In this document: positions 41,301-46,784 of the stretch, piece after piece
Numbering within the stretch: position 1 is the stretch's first letter
How the letters are laid out: each line of letters starts with the position of its first letter
NCBI RefSeq assembly: GCF_000739915.1
Contig: NZ_BBJT01000003.1
Coordinates: 186,001 to 250,000, forward strand
From: Paenibacillus chitinolyticus NBRC 15660
GTDB lineage: Bacteria; Bacillota; Bacilli; Paenibacillales; NBRC-103111
Length of the DNA stretch: 64,000 bases
Reading direction: 5' to 3'
Program-made: the position numbers and the translations under genes
The notes under the pieces: generated by a model
Seen by the model: the letters and a program-made list of their open reading frames with translations, nothing else
Told to the model about the DNA's origin: nothing
The model's database searches: none

Positions 41301-42079
41301 TGGGTAACCTTATGCTCCGACGCTTTCTTCATCCACAAAGACGGGCGCCGGATAAACAGCGCGGTCGGCATAATAAGCTGCCTGGTGTTGGACATGACGC
41401 AGGTCAGGTGAAAAGCGATCAATCCCATGTCATGCGTGAGCGGCATCCAGCCGAGATAGGCATCCGTTTCGTCCATCTCCGTTTGAACGGCCATGTCCCT
41501 CGTGTTATAAATCAGATTTTCATGGGTCAGCATGACCCCTTTCGGATCTCCCGTCGAACCTGACGAAAACTGGATAAACGCCAGATCGGACGCCTTCGCC
41601 TCATGAATAACCCCCTTATCCCCAGTGGAATAATGTACTTTATCCGTAAAAAGAGACACCTCTCTGACCTTTTCGAACACCTCCTCTTTTCCGTTTTGGA
41701 GGGCATATTTCTCCAGATTGTCCAGTGCTTTTCCTTCGGTGATCAAGTAAGGATTGTTCAGGGTATCCCATATTTTAAACAGTTTCATCTTGTGCTCGTC
41801 ATTATTGCCGACCGTTACCGGTACCGGGATAATTCCCCCCAGCAGGCAGCCCCAGAACACATTCAGAAAAGACCTGTTATCGTCGATTTGCATAAGAAGC
41901 TCGTCGCCCGCTTTCATGCCCGAGCTTTGGAGATGGTGAAGAACGCCAAGCGCGTCTTCAAGCAGCTCTCCGTAAGTAATACTTTCTTCGTTCTGGTCAC
42001 CGTTAATAAAGATTATTCCGCTGGACTTCTTGTCTCCCCTGTCCCGGATAACGTCAATCAGTGTCAGAAATTGTTCCAC
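29342..42079 (-). CDS. Hybrid PKS/NRPS A: FAAL-ACP-KS-ACP-AMT-C-(A remnant)-T-C-A(Gly)-T-E(degenerate)
   Basis: This is the loading and first-residue megasynthase, with mycosubtilin MycA-like architecture. GTG 42079 is preferred because GGAGG lies 7 nt upstream; an ATG at 42085 nearly abuts that site. Order by residue: fatty-acyl-AMP ligase (1-580); ACP1 with GASSLQ near 617; KS (690-1110) with DTACSSS near 848, EAHGTGT and KSNIGHL; no AT domain; ACP2 with GLDSINL near 1355; a Pro/Ala-rich linker; class III aminotransferase with FIFDEVITGF and the PLP-site TYGKVIGGG near 1845; C1 with HHLIADGWS near 2178; an A-domain remnant of roughly 170 residues; T with GGDSLKA near 2695; C2 with VHHAVADGYS near 2878; A with code D-I-L-Q-M-G-M-V-W-(K), Gly; T near 3733; and an E domain whose HHxxxDG reads HRLITDE near 3913. 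Output: beta-amino-acyl-Gly. Confidence 0.95.
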   Translation of the reverse strand: MEQFLTLIDVIRDRGDKKSSGIIFINGDQNEESITYGELLEDALGVLHHLQSSGMKAGDELLMQIDDNRSFLNVFWGCLLGGIIPVPVTVGNNDEHKMKLFKIWDTLNNPYLITEGKALDNLEKYALQNGKEEVFEKVREVSLFTDKVHYSTGDKGVIHEAKASDLAFIQFSSGSTGDPKGVMLTHENLIYNTRDMAVQTEMDETDAYLGWMPLTHDMGLIAFHLTCVMSNTRQLIMPTALFIRRPSLWMKKASEHKVTQTCSPNFGYKFFLAQYKPENAADWDLSRLRLIYNGAEPISSELCDVFMEAMSKHHLRSTAMFTVYGMAEASVGMSLPPLEENFRRLHLDREHLNIGEKVVQIDASDNRCLTFVDVGHPLQNSYIRICDDANLPLDDYVIGNIQIRGMNVTSGYYNNPEATAKVITPDGWLITGDLGFMREGRLIITGRAKDIIFANGQNVYPHDIERVAEEVEGVELGKVAVCGAYDPATRQDRIIVFVMHTKKIEDFAPLAKRLKGHLNYRGGWDIQAVLPIRRIPKTTSGKVQRYKLAQDYTDGKFEEMIAGLQKIWEQEKQSARAAVIPRSVAEQKLLAIVKQILQVDDIDTHESYFDIGASSLQLVQIVEELETQLGVQVSVTDFFSYPTISKLAGFISQGDEADRVEQSDRLADSGQETDGDIAIIGMSGKFPQADNLKQFWTNISEGRDCIAPYGEKRRKDAEAFISHLNTEGRDLSLAEGGYLDEIDTFDYSFFKLTPREASLMDPNQRLFLQTVWSAIEDAGYGGSNLSGKRVGVYVGFSKTSFEYERLLSEVSPASLPNFAIGNLSSIISSRISYLLDLKGPAVTVDTACSSSLVAVHLACKAILSGDCDMALAGGVKTILLPVKAGIGMESSDDRARAFDDSSDGTGWGEGVGAVFLKPLGKAIKDKDNILAVIKGSAINQDGSTVGISAPNASSQADVISQAWRNARIDPETVTYIEAHGTGTKLGDPVEIDGIGKAFRRRTKRKQFCAISTVKSNIGHLYEAAGIAGLIKTVLSLQHKQIAPSVHYRVPNRKISFEESPVYVNTQLKEWKTDGAPRRCGISSFGFSGTNCHVVLEEYTGAPEPLPEASAANSGPEGSVPLLLTLSAKTEEGLQELIRDYDQLFARTDERDMQNVCYTAGTGRSHLTYRLAVTASDAAELKQKLQRLHREGKGSDGVYIGKIDSAQVQEYTHPGNFADLGAEAVQELARQYVQGASVDWKALYAKGSFRKVSLPTYPFQRKRCWVDVPVKAGQAASAAQSLHSAPTGQPEREQYISAKEQVSVVNEQLQAETASARHADSIRQTLITMIGNVSQLSTEELQPQTHFLELGLDSINLSQVRHSIKDAFGLDVPMSDFFESLTNLDLLTAYIVERVPQAETASVIRSEEVLQVSPAETASAVYERTVPAEPYSYSEPAGTAGGQGQAEAASVPVVGIAGSAASSAVERIVEQQLQLMSQQLQVLGNRPAAQAPLPVQPAAVPGPAPAVRVIAASPAQSDARLHAGTTREVAAAVETRPAPPQVNGEEPKPYVPYKALDLKARESLSQRQEKHVRELIERYTARTGRTKAYTQQYRDVYANNRNVAGFRPLLKEMVYQIISERAEGSKLWDLDGNEYVDLTMGFGVNLFGHNPAFVREKIERELANGMCVGPMSNLAGQVAESICRMTRVERIALYNSGTEAVMVALRLARAATGRAKVVIFAGSYHGTFDGVLALGSAGTNKEHSTPLAPGILQNMVDDVVVLNYGSEDSLEYIRTHAHELAAVVVEPVQSRRPDFQPKAFLEEIRRITAQSRTAFIFDEVITGFRLHPGGAQAWFGIKADLVTYGKVIGGGMPIGIVAGSSAFMDGIDGGTWKFGDDSFPQNEHRRTFVAGTFCHHPLAMAASLAVLNHLEASGGQVQAALNARTARFADELNTYFGREGVPIKVVHFGSLFRFVLKGDLELFYYHMLDKGIYIWEGRNCFLSTAHSEEDISRIVQAVKDSIGELRKGGFLPDRDPSPDDDDPSGSRLPADKLPADGQGETFPLTPDQKQLWFASVSNRKDSPALHETALLRFRGPLRNEVFEQAVRAVTARHEALRLVISQDGETQIVTDALNVPVPVVDLTGFNSAEQERQIRIWLHSESQTPFDLEQKTPLFRIHLLRTSADEHTAVFTFHHLIADGWSMALFVQELERIYSALVRQEAYRLPEPAPFRRYAAWQSEQLKKPQSAEAAAYWNGLFEKQVPVVELPSPVRGTVLPTSRGGRHTTILQTSLVQELKKTSIKLGSSLFVTLLSGFHLFLHRLTGQSDITVGVPTAGQSQMEAPFLIGNCVNLLPVLSRASSEQSFAAYAGSIKQRMNELDAYQAYSFAALAERGLRNLPVLTAVFNMDRPLPKLAFHELDTELLVHDPAYCKYELFLNVTEISKELRLDFDYNADLFQPETVETWSRYFIRLLESIAQGGDKRLPELSLLSAEESERVWARWALHADENGSYECILDAYKYPAPPGTIGEVYAVSGGKVKSPSNRFTGTGKWAYSYPSGAIKRLGKSSRSVFVRGNRVFLDQIEEHLLHTLHLEACVVTAQLHPENEAVDYMTAYIVANPSKIWKEIESFSLLHETLPDYAVPRYVIPMAELPLLPDGETDFAALPAPSGGNLPLPGKQNLQGSVTDKLTAIWKDVLGAAHVNATDNFFQLGGDSLKATVILSRVNKEFGIHIPLSELFALQTVGDLEQFITGGSGQTYEPIQPVQPKQSYPVSSAQKRMYVLDQLGGGGTAYNVPGRLFIEGEIDRERLIRALRQAAARHESFRTYFELENGEVVQKIAEEADLDVPVSTVRAEEIETLQMQFVRPFDLTKAPLFRAGLFELETGGSVLLIDVHHAVADGYSMAVLLDDFIQLYQGRLLPPRNVHYKDYAIWQNEQLAEGKFSRQEAYWLQTLEGELPVLQMPTDYPRPAAQSFKGDSFVQLPDGKLTKALYSLAKNNETTLYMVLLAAYNVLLAKYSGQEDILVGTPAAGRRHADTENMAGMFVNTLAIRSKPESSLAFGQFLQEVKRQSLEAFENQEYPFEEIVEKLQLVRDLSRNPLFDTIFSLQNVGTDVVKTGKLSFKPGEFNVGISKVDFSLHVTEQKDGLLFTWEYATDLFARETVERLARHYSVILETIAGSADILLGDIGMLTATEKEDLISGLNATAAEFPTGITIHEAFEEQAAKTPEAAALVFEGRSLTYRELNERANSAARTLRELGVGPDRLVGLMVPRSIEMIIGQLAVLKAGGAYVPIDPDYPSARVLYMLQDSEAAVLLTSRSLIEDLDYDGSVLFLEEEEIYRNDGSNLDVGGTKPEHLAYVIYTSGSTGNPKGVMLPHRSVMNFVTGMKEQIAFRPDKTILSLTTISFDIFVLESLVPLLTGMTVVVGDRHHQLEAEALGELIRSREIEMLQMTPSRLQMLLANEEGKRALNGVKEIMVGGEALPHALLEHLQTLDGLRIYNMYGPTETTVWSAVRELTQASRIDIGRPIANTQVYIVDARSNLQPVGVPGELCIAGEGLARGYWKREDLTAEKFVPNPFVPGTKMYRTGDLARWKPDGNLEFLGRIDHQVKVRGFRIELGEIENALIRVPSVQEAAVTVNQSGGHEAVLCAYVVPKSDSAISAAEVREQLARQLPYYSVPSHYVFLDKLPLTPNGKTDRKSLPEPDDLFRPDTEYAPPRNEVEEALAGVWQDVLGRTGIGIHDNFFLLGGDSIKGIQVVARMRAEGYALDIKQLFEHPSIGDLGAYVRSSVREIAQGPVEGEMVLTPVQNRFFEQGGYESASSLSALLFSEAGLEENHVRSAWDKVLKQHDALRLRAVLKEGNLKLEHRSLEEDAGLSVIRLDGDKSDFRAAVELQSKGIESGLSLKEGPLAKSVLFKTGEGDYLLIAIHRLITDETSFSVILEDLATVYGQLIAGESVSLPLKTDAFRTWAAHLAKYAESSQSQAQREYWTLPGNAEEWTVPPDKETEAGLPPLRNSVCAVIPAEKTSQLLTGVKEIYSMEAREAILSALGKTFGESSGLKRFPVELTADGRKLCADKRLDFSRTVGWFDTQYPLVLDTSHTGDLAGYLKQVKETVRQVPDGGIGYGALYDLASSGRQSEETAVRKKPRIGFVHLEPSGVVTPYFDSFNAGDRITDELWAAREYSWYLKSTFESGVLTLRLDYDGHAYTEKTASDLLHRLEENLDEVLRHCEAKTERELTPADVGANDLDLDEFEDIKQFYESV

Positions 42080-42106
42080 GTTCATCCCTCCGCAGTTATC
42101 CCCTTG

Positions 42107-43324
42107 TCACAAGCTTTTTGTAAAAGAGTCCGTAAACAACCGGCGAATCGTCTCGTCTTGTTCCTTCTCGGATATCTTCTTAGTCCGAAGCACTTGCCGG
42201 ACGCTTTCCTGTACATCTTGCCTCAGACCATAGGCATCCCGGACGGAACCGTTCATTTCCGTGTATGAACTCAGCATTTCACGCACGCGTCTGACAGGCT
42301 CAAGCACTCCCTGCGCATACTCTTCCTCGTTCCAGTTCGCATTGGGCGCCGAAACCGCGGCAGAGAATCCTGCCTCGATAAACTGCCGGACCGGAAACAA
42401 GTCCGCCAAACTCTCCGCATCCGCTTCCCGGTCGTAAGCGTAAGGCCGGATCTGCCCTGAGCTATCCCGGGTCAAGTTTTTCAGAACCGTTCTCGGACCC
42501 AGTTCAACGGCCAGTTCAACGCCTTCTTCCGCTAAAAACCGAACGGTTTGCAACCACTTCACCGGTGTGGTCATCTGATCGACAAGCCCCCGGCGGATAG
42601 CCGCAGCATCCGGATAAGGAAGCGCCGTGGTATTGGAAATGACCGCCCAGCGGCCCTCCTTGAATGTGACCTTGTTCAGCGCTTCTTCCAGGCTTTCCGC
42701 TGCGGGCTGCATAAGCACGCTGTGAAACGGTCCGCTGACCGCGAGCCGGGTCACTTCGATGCCGAGCCGCTCCAGTTCCTCCGCGGCGCTTGCCACTGCG
42801 TTCCGGTGGCCGGAAACGACCAATTGGCTGCCGGAATTGTACCCGGCAATGGCCGCCGGCTGCCCGTCGGAAGAATGCCTGCGGCACAGCTCCTCCAGCA
42901 TAAGCTGATCGGACGTGCGGACAGCGATCATGGAGCCGAGGCCGGCTTCCGCCGCCTCCTCCATAAACTTGCCCCGCTGGATGACCAGTCCGAGCGCCTC
43001 CGCAAATGTGAGGACGCCGCTGCTCACGAGCGCGGAGTATTCACCAAGGCTGTGCCCGGCCGAGTATCGGGGTTCGATCCCGATCTCGTGCAGGTATACC
43101 CGGCTTGCCAAAACGCTTACCGTCAGCAGCGCCGGCTGTGTAAAAGACGTTCTGGAGAGCTGGGCGGCGCTTCCTTCGAAACATAAAGATTTCATATCGT
43201 AGCCGGCCAGATCACTTGCTTCTTCGAACAATGCTTTCGCCCCGTCGTAACGGGCGTACCAGGCGGCCCCCATGCCGACATACTGGGAACCCTGCCCGGG
43301 AAATAACCAGGCGGTAGTAACCAT
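42107..43324 (-). CDS. Trans-acting malonyl-CoA:ACP transacylase (FenF/ItuD-like)
   Basis: This enzyme transfers malonyl groups from CoA to the carrier proteins of the hybrid synthase, which has a ketosynthase but no AT domain. It has 405 residues. Family motifs are FPGQGSQYVGMG at the N-terminus, the nucleophile elbow AGHSLGEYSAL (Ser near residue 92) and VSGPFHSVLM carrying the second catalytic His (near 200). About 90 residues beyond the core (VRRVREMLSSYTEM onward) match the longer form found in iturin-type clusters rather than housekeeping FabD. Start is ATG 43324 with AAAGGAG 6 nt upstream. It lies 14 nt downstream of the thioesterase gene and 27 nt upstream of the hybrid synthase, so it is part of the operon. 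Confidence 0.94.
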   Translation of the reverse strand: MVTTAWLFPGQGSQYVGMGAAWYARYDGAKALFEEASDLAGYDMKSLCFEGSAAQLSRTSFTQPALLTVSVLASRVYLHEIGIEPRYSAGHSLGEYSALVSSGVLTFAEALGLVIQRGKFMEEAAEAGLGSMIAVRTSDQLMLEELCRRHSSDGQPAAIAGYNSGSQLVVSGHRNAVASAAEELERLGIEVTRLAVSGPFHSVLMQPAAESLEEALNKVTFKEGRWAVISNTTALPYPDAAAIRRGLVDQMTTPVKWLQTVRFLAEEGVELAVELGPRTVLKNLTRDSSGQIRPYAYDREADAESLADLFPVRQFIEAGFSAAVSAPNANWNEEEYAQGVLEPVRRVREMLSSYTEMNGSVRDAYGLRQDVQESVRQVLRTKKISEKEQDETIRRLFTDSFTKSL

Positions 43325-43338
43325 GCCCCGCTCCTTTC

Positions 43339-44061
43339 TTACGCGTACAAAGATGAGTAACGGATTCCCAGGGAAGCGTGCAGGATATCCACGATTTCTT
43401 TCTGGAAGTCATTGATAAAAAAATGCCCGCCGTCAAACGAATGAGCCGTAAAAGCGCCCGTCGTATGACGCCTCCAGTCGAGCACATCCGTTTCCCGCAT
43501 CGTATCCCGCTTCCCTGCCAATACCGTCATGGCGCAGTCCAGCTTCTCCGCTTTCTCGGCGTAAGCGTATGTTTCGACAAGCCGGAAATCCGCCCGGAGA
43601 AGAGGTAAAAACAAATTCATTAGTTCTGAATTTTCAAATAATTGAGGAGGGGTTCCCCCCAAATCCGCAATTTTCGTTTTGAACAATTCCGGCTCCATCC
43701 CGTGCAAAGGAGGCTCTGTGCGCTGTATATGAGGAGCCATCCTGGCAGCCGCAAAAAAATGCAGCGGGTTTTGTCCGTGCTTCTCCCTAATGCGGTGGAT
43801 GAGTTCAAAGGCAATCAGGCTGCCCATGCTGTAACCGAAAAAAGCAGCCTGACCTTTGTCGAGATAAGGTTCCACTACGGGCAGAAGATCATTTACGGCC
43901 TCGTCCACATTTTCGTAGAAAGACTCGTTAATGCGCCTTCCCCGGCCCGCCAGTTCCAGCGGCACCAGCTCAATGCCGGAATCCAGCAAGGGCTTCCACC
44001 TTGTGTAAATCACCGACGACCCGCCCGCATAGGGCAGACAAAACAAGAATATCTTTTTCAT
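43339..44061 (-). CDS. Type II thioesterase (NRPS/PKS editing hydrolase)
   Basis: This is an alpha/beta hydrolase that clears mis-primed or stalled acyl groups from carrier proteins. It has about 240 residues from ATG 44061 (MKKIFLFCLPYAGGS, the usual family opening), with AGGTG upstream; an in-frame start at 44088 is less likely. The catalytic Ser is in FFGYSMGSLIAFEL (about residue 87) and the His in FDGGHFFI near the C-terminus. The sequence RRHTTGAFTAHSFDGGHFF is typical. It is the only thioesterase encoded in the cluster, because the last NRPS lacks an integrated one. It therefore might help release product, although type II enzymes mainly proofread. It is the second gene of the operon. 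Confidence 0.93.
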   Translation of the reverse strand: MKKIFLFCLPYAGGSSVIYTRWKPLLDSGIELVPLELAGRGRRINESFYENVDEAVNDLLPVVEPYLDKGQAAFFGYSMGSLIAFELIHRIREKHGQNPLHFFAAARMAPHIQRTEPPLHGMEPELFKTKIADLGGTPPQLFENSELMNLFLPLLRADFRLVETYAYAEKAEKLDCAMTVLAGKRDTMRETDVLDWRRHTTGAFTAHSFDGGHFFINDFQKEIVDILHASLGIRYSSLYA

Positions 44062-44119
44062 CCTGTCACCTGCCCCATTCGTAACCATTTTGTAAAAGCT
44101 TGCGGAAGGCGGTTAAAAA

Positions 44120-45421
44120 TCAAACCGGCTCAAGCGTCGCTTCCTTGCGGGCGGAAAGTCCCGCCTGCTCGAAATAAGCGGCAAGCGCTTCTTTGACGAT
44201 CTTGCAGCCCTGCTCCAGCAGCTCGGAATCAATCGTCAGGGCAGGCATCAGTTTCACGACTGTATCATTTCTTCCGGACCGTTCGATAATGAGACCCTGG
44301 TCGTAGCAGCGGGACGCCACGAATTTGGCTGCCTGCTCGCCGCCTTCCAATCCGCCCAGATCGATTCCCCAGATCAGGCCGAGTCCGCGGACTGTGATGG
44401 CCGGGTGCAGGGGAACGATTTCTTTTTGCAGATAGTCGCTGACCCATGCTTCCTTCTCTTTCACCGATTCCTCCAGGTTCGAAGAAATTCTGAACTCCAG
44501 CGCCGCCGTCGCACCGACGAAAGCAAGCTGGTTTCCGCGGAACGTACCGTTATGTTCGCCCGGTTGCCATACATCCAGCTCCGGCTTCAGGAGAAGAAGC
44601 GACATCGGGAGACCATAACCGCTGATCGATTTCGACAGCACGACAAGATCCGGCCGAATTCCCGCCCGTTCGAACGAGAAGAAAGATCCCGTACGTCCGC
44701 AGCCGACCTGGATATCGTCGACGATAAGCAGAATGTCATGCTCTTTGCACAGAGCGCTCAACCGCTGCAGCCACTCCGCCGGAGCCACGATTACGCCGCC
44801 TTCGGCCTGAACGGTTTCAAGAATGACGGCAGCCGGCTTCTCGATACCGCTGTTCGCGTCCGTAAGCACATTCTCCATATAGCCGATCGTGTCGAAAGAC
44901 TCATTGAACCCGTAAGGATATGGCATGAACGTCACGTTGTGCAGCGGAGCGCCTGCGCCCCCGCGGTTGTACAAATTACCCGTTGCGGCCAGGGCGCCGT
45001 AAGACATGCCGTGAAAACCGCCGCTGAACGAAAAGATGCCTGTCCGTTTCTTCGCCTTTCTCGCCAGCTTCAGTGCCGCTTCGACCGCATTTGTGCCTGT
45101 AGGCCCACAGAACATCAGTTTGTAGTCCAGCCCTTTCGGCGCCAGAATCAGTTCGTTGAACGTTTCGATAAAAGTCCGCTTGGCCGTCGTGTACATATCC
45201 AGACCGTGAACTACCGCATCGGACCCGATATATTCCAGCAATTTCCCTTTGATAAAATCGGGATTATGCCCGTAATTCAAAGCCCCCGCTCCAGCGAAAA
45301 AGTCGAGAAAGCATTTGCCTTCTTCCGTAAACATCATGGAATTTTTAGCCGTGCGGAACACATCTCCAAATACCCTGCTGTAGGATCTTACATTTGACTC
45401 CAAAAGTTCGAACGAATTCAT
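44120..45421 (-). CDS. Diaminobutyrate-2-oxoglutarate aminotransferase (EctB-like)
   Basis: This is a class III PLP aminotransferase that converts aspartate-4-semialdehyde to L-2,4-diaminobutyrate with glutamate as amino donor. It has 433 residues from ATG 45421, chosen because GGAGG lies 8 nt upstream; an adjacent ATG at 45424 is possible. Family motifs: FLDFFAGAGALNYGHN at the N-terminus, MFCGPTGTNAVEAALKLAR, SFSGGFHGMSYGAL, a cofactor-site stretch LLIVDDIQVGCGRTG, and the PLP lysine in VVLSKSISGYG (about residue 267). There are no ectA or ectC genes nearby, so ectoine synthesis is not its role. It heads the operon that contains an NRPS module with a Dab code, so it most likely supplies that residue. 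Product identity is inferred from family and context. Confidence 0.9.
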   Translation of the reverse strand: MNSFELLESNVRSYSRVFGDVFRTAKNSMMFTEEGKCFLDFFAGAGALNYGHNPDFIKGKLLEYIGSDAVVHGLDMYTTAKRTFIETFNELILAPKGLDYKLMFCGPTGTNAVEAALKLARKAKKRTGIFSFSGGFHGMSYGALAATGNLYNRGGAGAPLHNVTFMPYPYGFNESFDTIGYMENVLTDANSGIEKPAAVILETVQAEGGVIVAPAEWLQRLSALCKEHDILLIVDDIQVGCGRTGSFFSFERAGIRPDLVVLSKSISGYGLPMSLLLLKPELDVWQPGEHNGTFRGNQLAFVGATAALEFRISSNLEESVKEKEAWVSDYLQKEIVPLHPAITVRGLGLIWGIDLGGLEGGEQAAKFVASRCYDQGLIIERSGRNDTVVKLMPALTIDSELLEQGCKIVKEALAAYFEQAGLSARKEATLEPV

Positions 45422-45691
45422 CATTTCATCCTCCATCTGTGTTTTTTTGCAGGACAAATAACCGCTGATAAAGCAGCATTTTAAAAAAATGCTCGAGGTC
45501 AGCTTCAATCCGAAAAGCTATTCAGGCAGTTCATGATGAGGGCAGAGCTTGTTCCAGTAATGTGGGCTGGGTTCTTGAGGTGTCCTTAGTCCAAACGCCC
45601 GACTAAACGCGAGACTAACGAATCATCTGAGGAGTTCTTGGAGGTCTAAAGTAGCAAAAGAAAGTCGAATTTACCAATTCTTTCATAAATT

Positions 45692-45721
45692 ATGATAGAG
45701 TAGGTTTACAAATGTTGTCAA
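45692..45721 (-). promoter_or_regulatory. Strong sigma-A-type promoter of the lipopeptide operon
   Basis: On the minus strand, a perfect -35 TTGACA (45716-45721) and a -10 TATCAT (45692-45697) are separated by 18 bp. A start near 45685 gives a leader of about 264 nt before the aminotransferase. Confidence 0.7.
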
Positions 45722-45823
45722 TGCATTTTCAAATAATAAAAAATTGAAATTATTGTTACTTATTTTGTCTTTTAATTATTTAATTTTAAATTATAATTTT
45801 TTGGTAAATATGGTTTTTAGTTA

Positions 45824-45852
45824 TAGACATTTCCATATTTCCTGTGTATACT
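45824..45852 (+). promoter_or_regulatory. Sigma-A-type promoter of the divergent ABC transporter operon
   Basis: A -35 TAGACA (45824-45829) and a -10 TATACT (45847-45852) are spaced by 17 bp. Each hexamer matches consensus at 5 of 6 positions. Confidence 0.6.
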
Positions 45853-45919
45853 TTTTCTTGATATCTTGGTTATTTTGCTAATATTTGTTAGATTTGAGGT
45901 GGCCGACATCCTACTTTCA

Positions 45920-46771
45920 ATGAGCAATATCGGTAAGCAGTACCAGGAAAATGTATGGGGGCTCCGCCATGTCGATTTGCAGGTACAGCCCGGCATTCTA
46001 GGCCTACTGGGTCCTAACGGAGCCGGGAAATCTACTTTAATGCGGCTATTAGCCACCATTTCGGAGCCTTCCGAGGGCACCATTACGTGGAACGGAGTCG
46101 GCATTCGTGAAAATCCCGAAGAAATTCGCCGTATTCTCGGCTATCTTCCGCAAGATTTCGGCGTCTATCCGCATCTCAGCGCCCATGAATTTTTGAACTA
46201 TATGGCGGCGGTAAAGGGAATAAGCGGCAAGGCCGCGGAGAAACGCATCGACGAACTCCTCGGACTGCTGCATTTGTATGACGTGCGCAAGAGAAGAATC
46301 GGCAGCTTCTCGGGCGGCATGAAACAGCGAATCGGCATCGCTCAGGCCCTTCTTAACGATCCCAAGCTGCTTATTATCGACGAACCCACAATCGGGCTGG
46401 ATCCCGCCGAGCGCCTATCGTTCCGCAATCTGCTGACCGACCTGTCAGGTGAACGTCTTATTATTTTCTCCACTCACATCGTATCGGACATTGAAGCGAC
46501 GGCGGACAGAATCGCCATCCTCTCCAAAGGCCGGCTCATCAGCGACTCCAATCCCGGGGAGCTTCTGCGGCATGTACAGGGAAAAGTATGGAACGTGGTC
46601 ATACCCGAAAGCCAGCTCCAGGAAGCCCGCGCCAAGTGGCTCATCAGCGCAACCGTCCGTCGCGAAGACGGGCTCCTGCTCCGCGTGGTGTCGGAGACTC
46701 CGCCAAACGAGCAGGCGACAGCGGTTCATGCGGGAATTGAAGACGCCTACCTCTATTTGAGCGCAGGATAA
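45920..46771 (+). CDS. ABC-2 type transporter ATP-binding protein
   Basis: This is the cytoplasmic ATPase that energises the permease encoded next. It has about 283 residues from ATG 45920. Walker A is GPNGAGKST (about residue 36), the signature FSGGMKQRIGIAQ (about 134), Walker B LLIIDEPTIGLDP (about 154) and the switch His IFSTHIVS (about 187). This is the BcrA/CcmA-like drug and bacteriocin export group. The start is uncertain: the only clear ribosome site (GAGGTGG near 45897) is about 18 nt before this ATG, and upstream in-frame GTG/TTG codons exist. It is divergent from the lipopeptide operon and shares its promoter zone. A link to lipopeptide self-protection is possible but unproven. 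Confidence 0.88.
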   Translation: MSNIGKQYQENVWGLRHVDLQVQPGILGLLGPNGAGKSTLMRLLATISEPSEGTITWNGVGIRENPEEIRRILGYLPQDFGVYPHLSAHEFLNYMAAVKGISGKAAEKRIDELLGLLHLYDVRKRRIGSFSGGMKQRIGIAQALLNDPKLLIIDEPTIGLDPAERLSFRNLLTDLSGERLIIFSTHIVSDIEATADRIAILSKGRLISDSNPGELLRHVQGKVWNVVIPESQLQEARAKWLISATVRREDGLLLRVVSETPPNEQATAVHAGIEDAYLYLSAG

Positions 46772-46784
46772 GGAGGCGTGACGC

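Larger units (their letters stand above)
45422..45919. other. Intergenic region with long 5' leader and AT-rich divergent promoter zone
   Basis: About 500 bp without a gene. Positions 45422-45685 form a long untranslated leader of the lipopeptide operon, containing a short AGCATTTT/AAAATGCT hairpin (about 45477-45495) and an inverted repeat built on TTAGTC/GACTAA (about 45585-45620). Positions 45700-45865 are strikingly AT-rich and hold divergent promoters. No T-box, riboswitch or leader peptide is recognisable. Confidence 0.6.

Noticed and set aside
6555-43324. Iturin, mycosubtilin or bacillomycin cluster
   Set aside because: Loading domains match, but the A-domain codes do not give Asn-Tyr-Asn-Gln-Pro type residues, module distribution differs, and there is no terminal thioesterase.
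44120-45421. Ectoine biosynthesis gene
   Set aside because: Only the EctB-like enzyme is present; no ectA or ectC nearby, and the operon contains a Dab-coding NRPS module.
45477-45495. Hairpin AGCATTTT-TTT-AAAATGCT in the operon leader as an attenuator
   Set aside because: The stem is AU-rich and weak and lacks a U-run after the 3' arm, so termination is unlikely.
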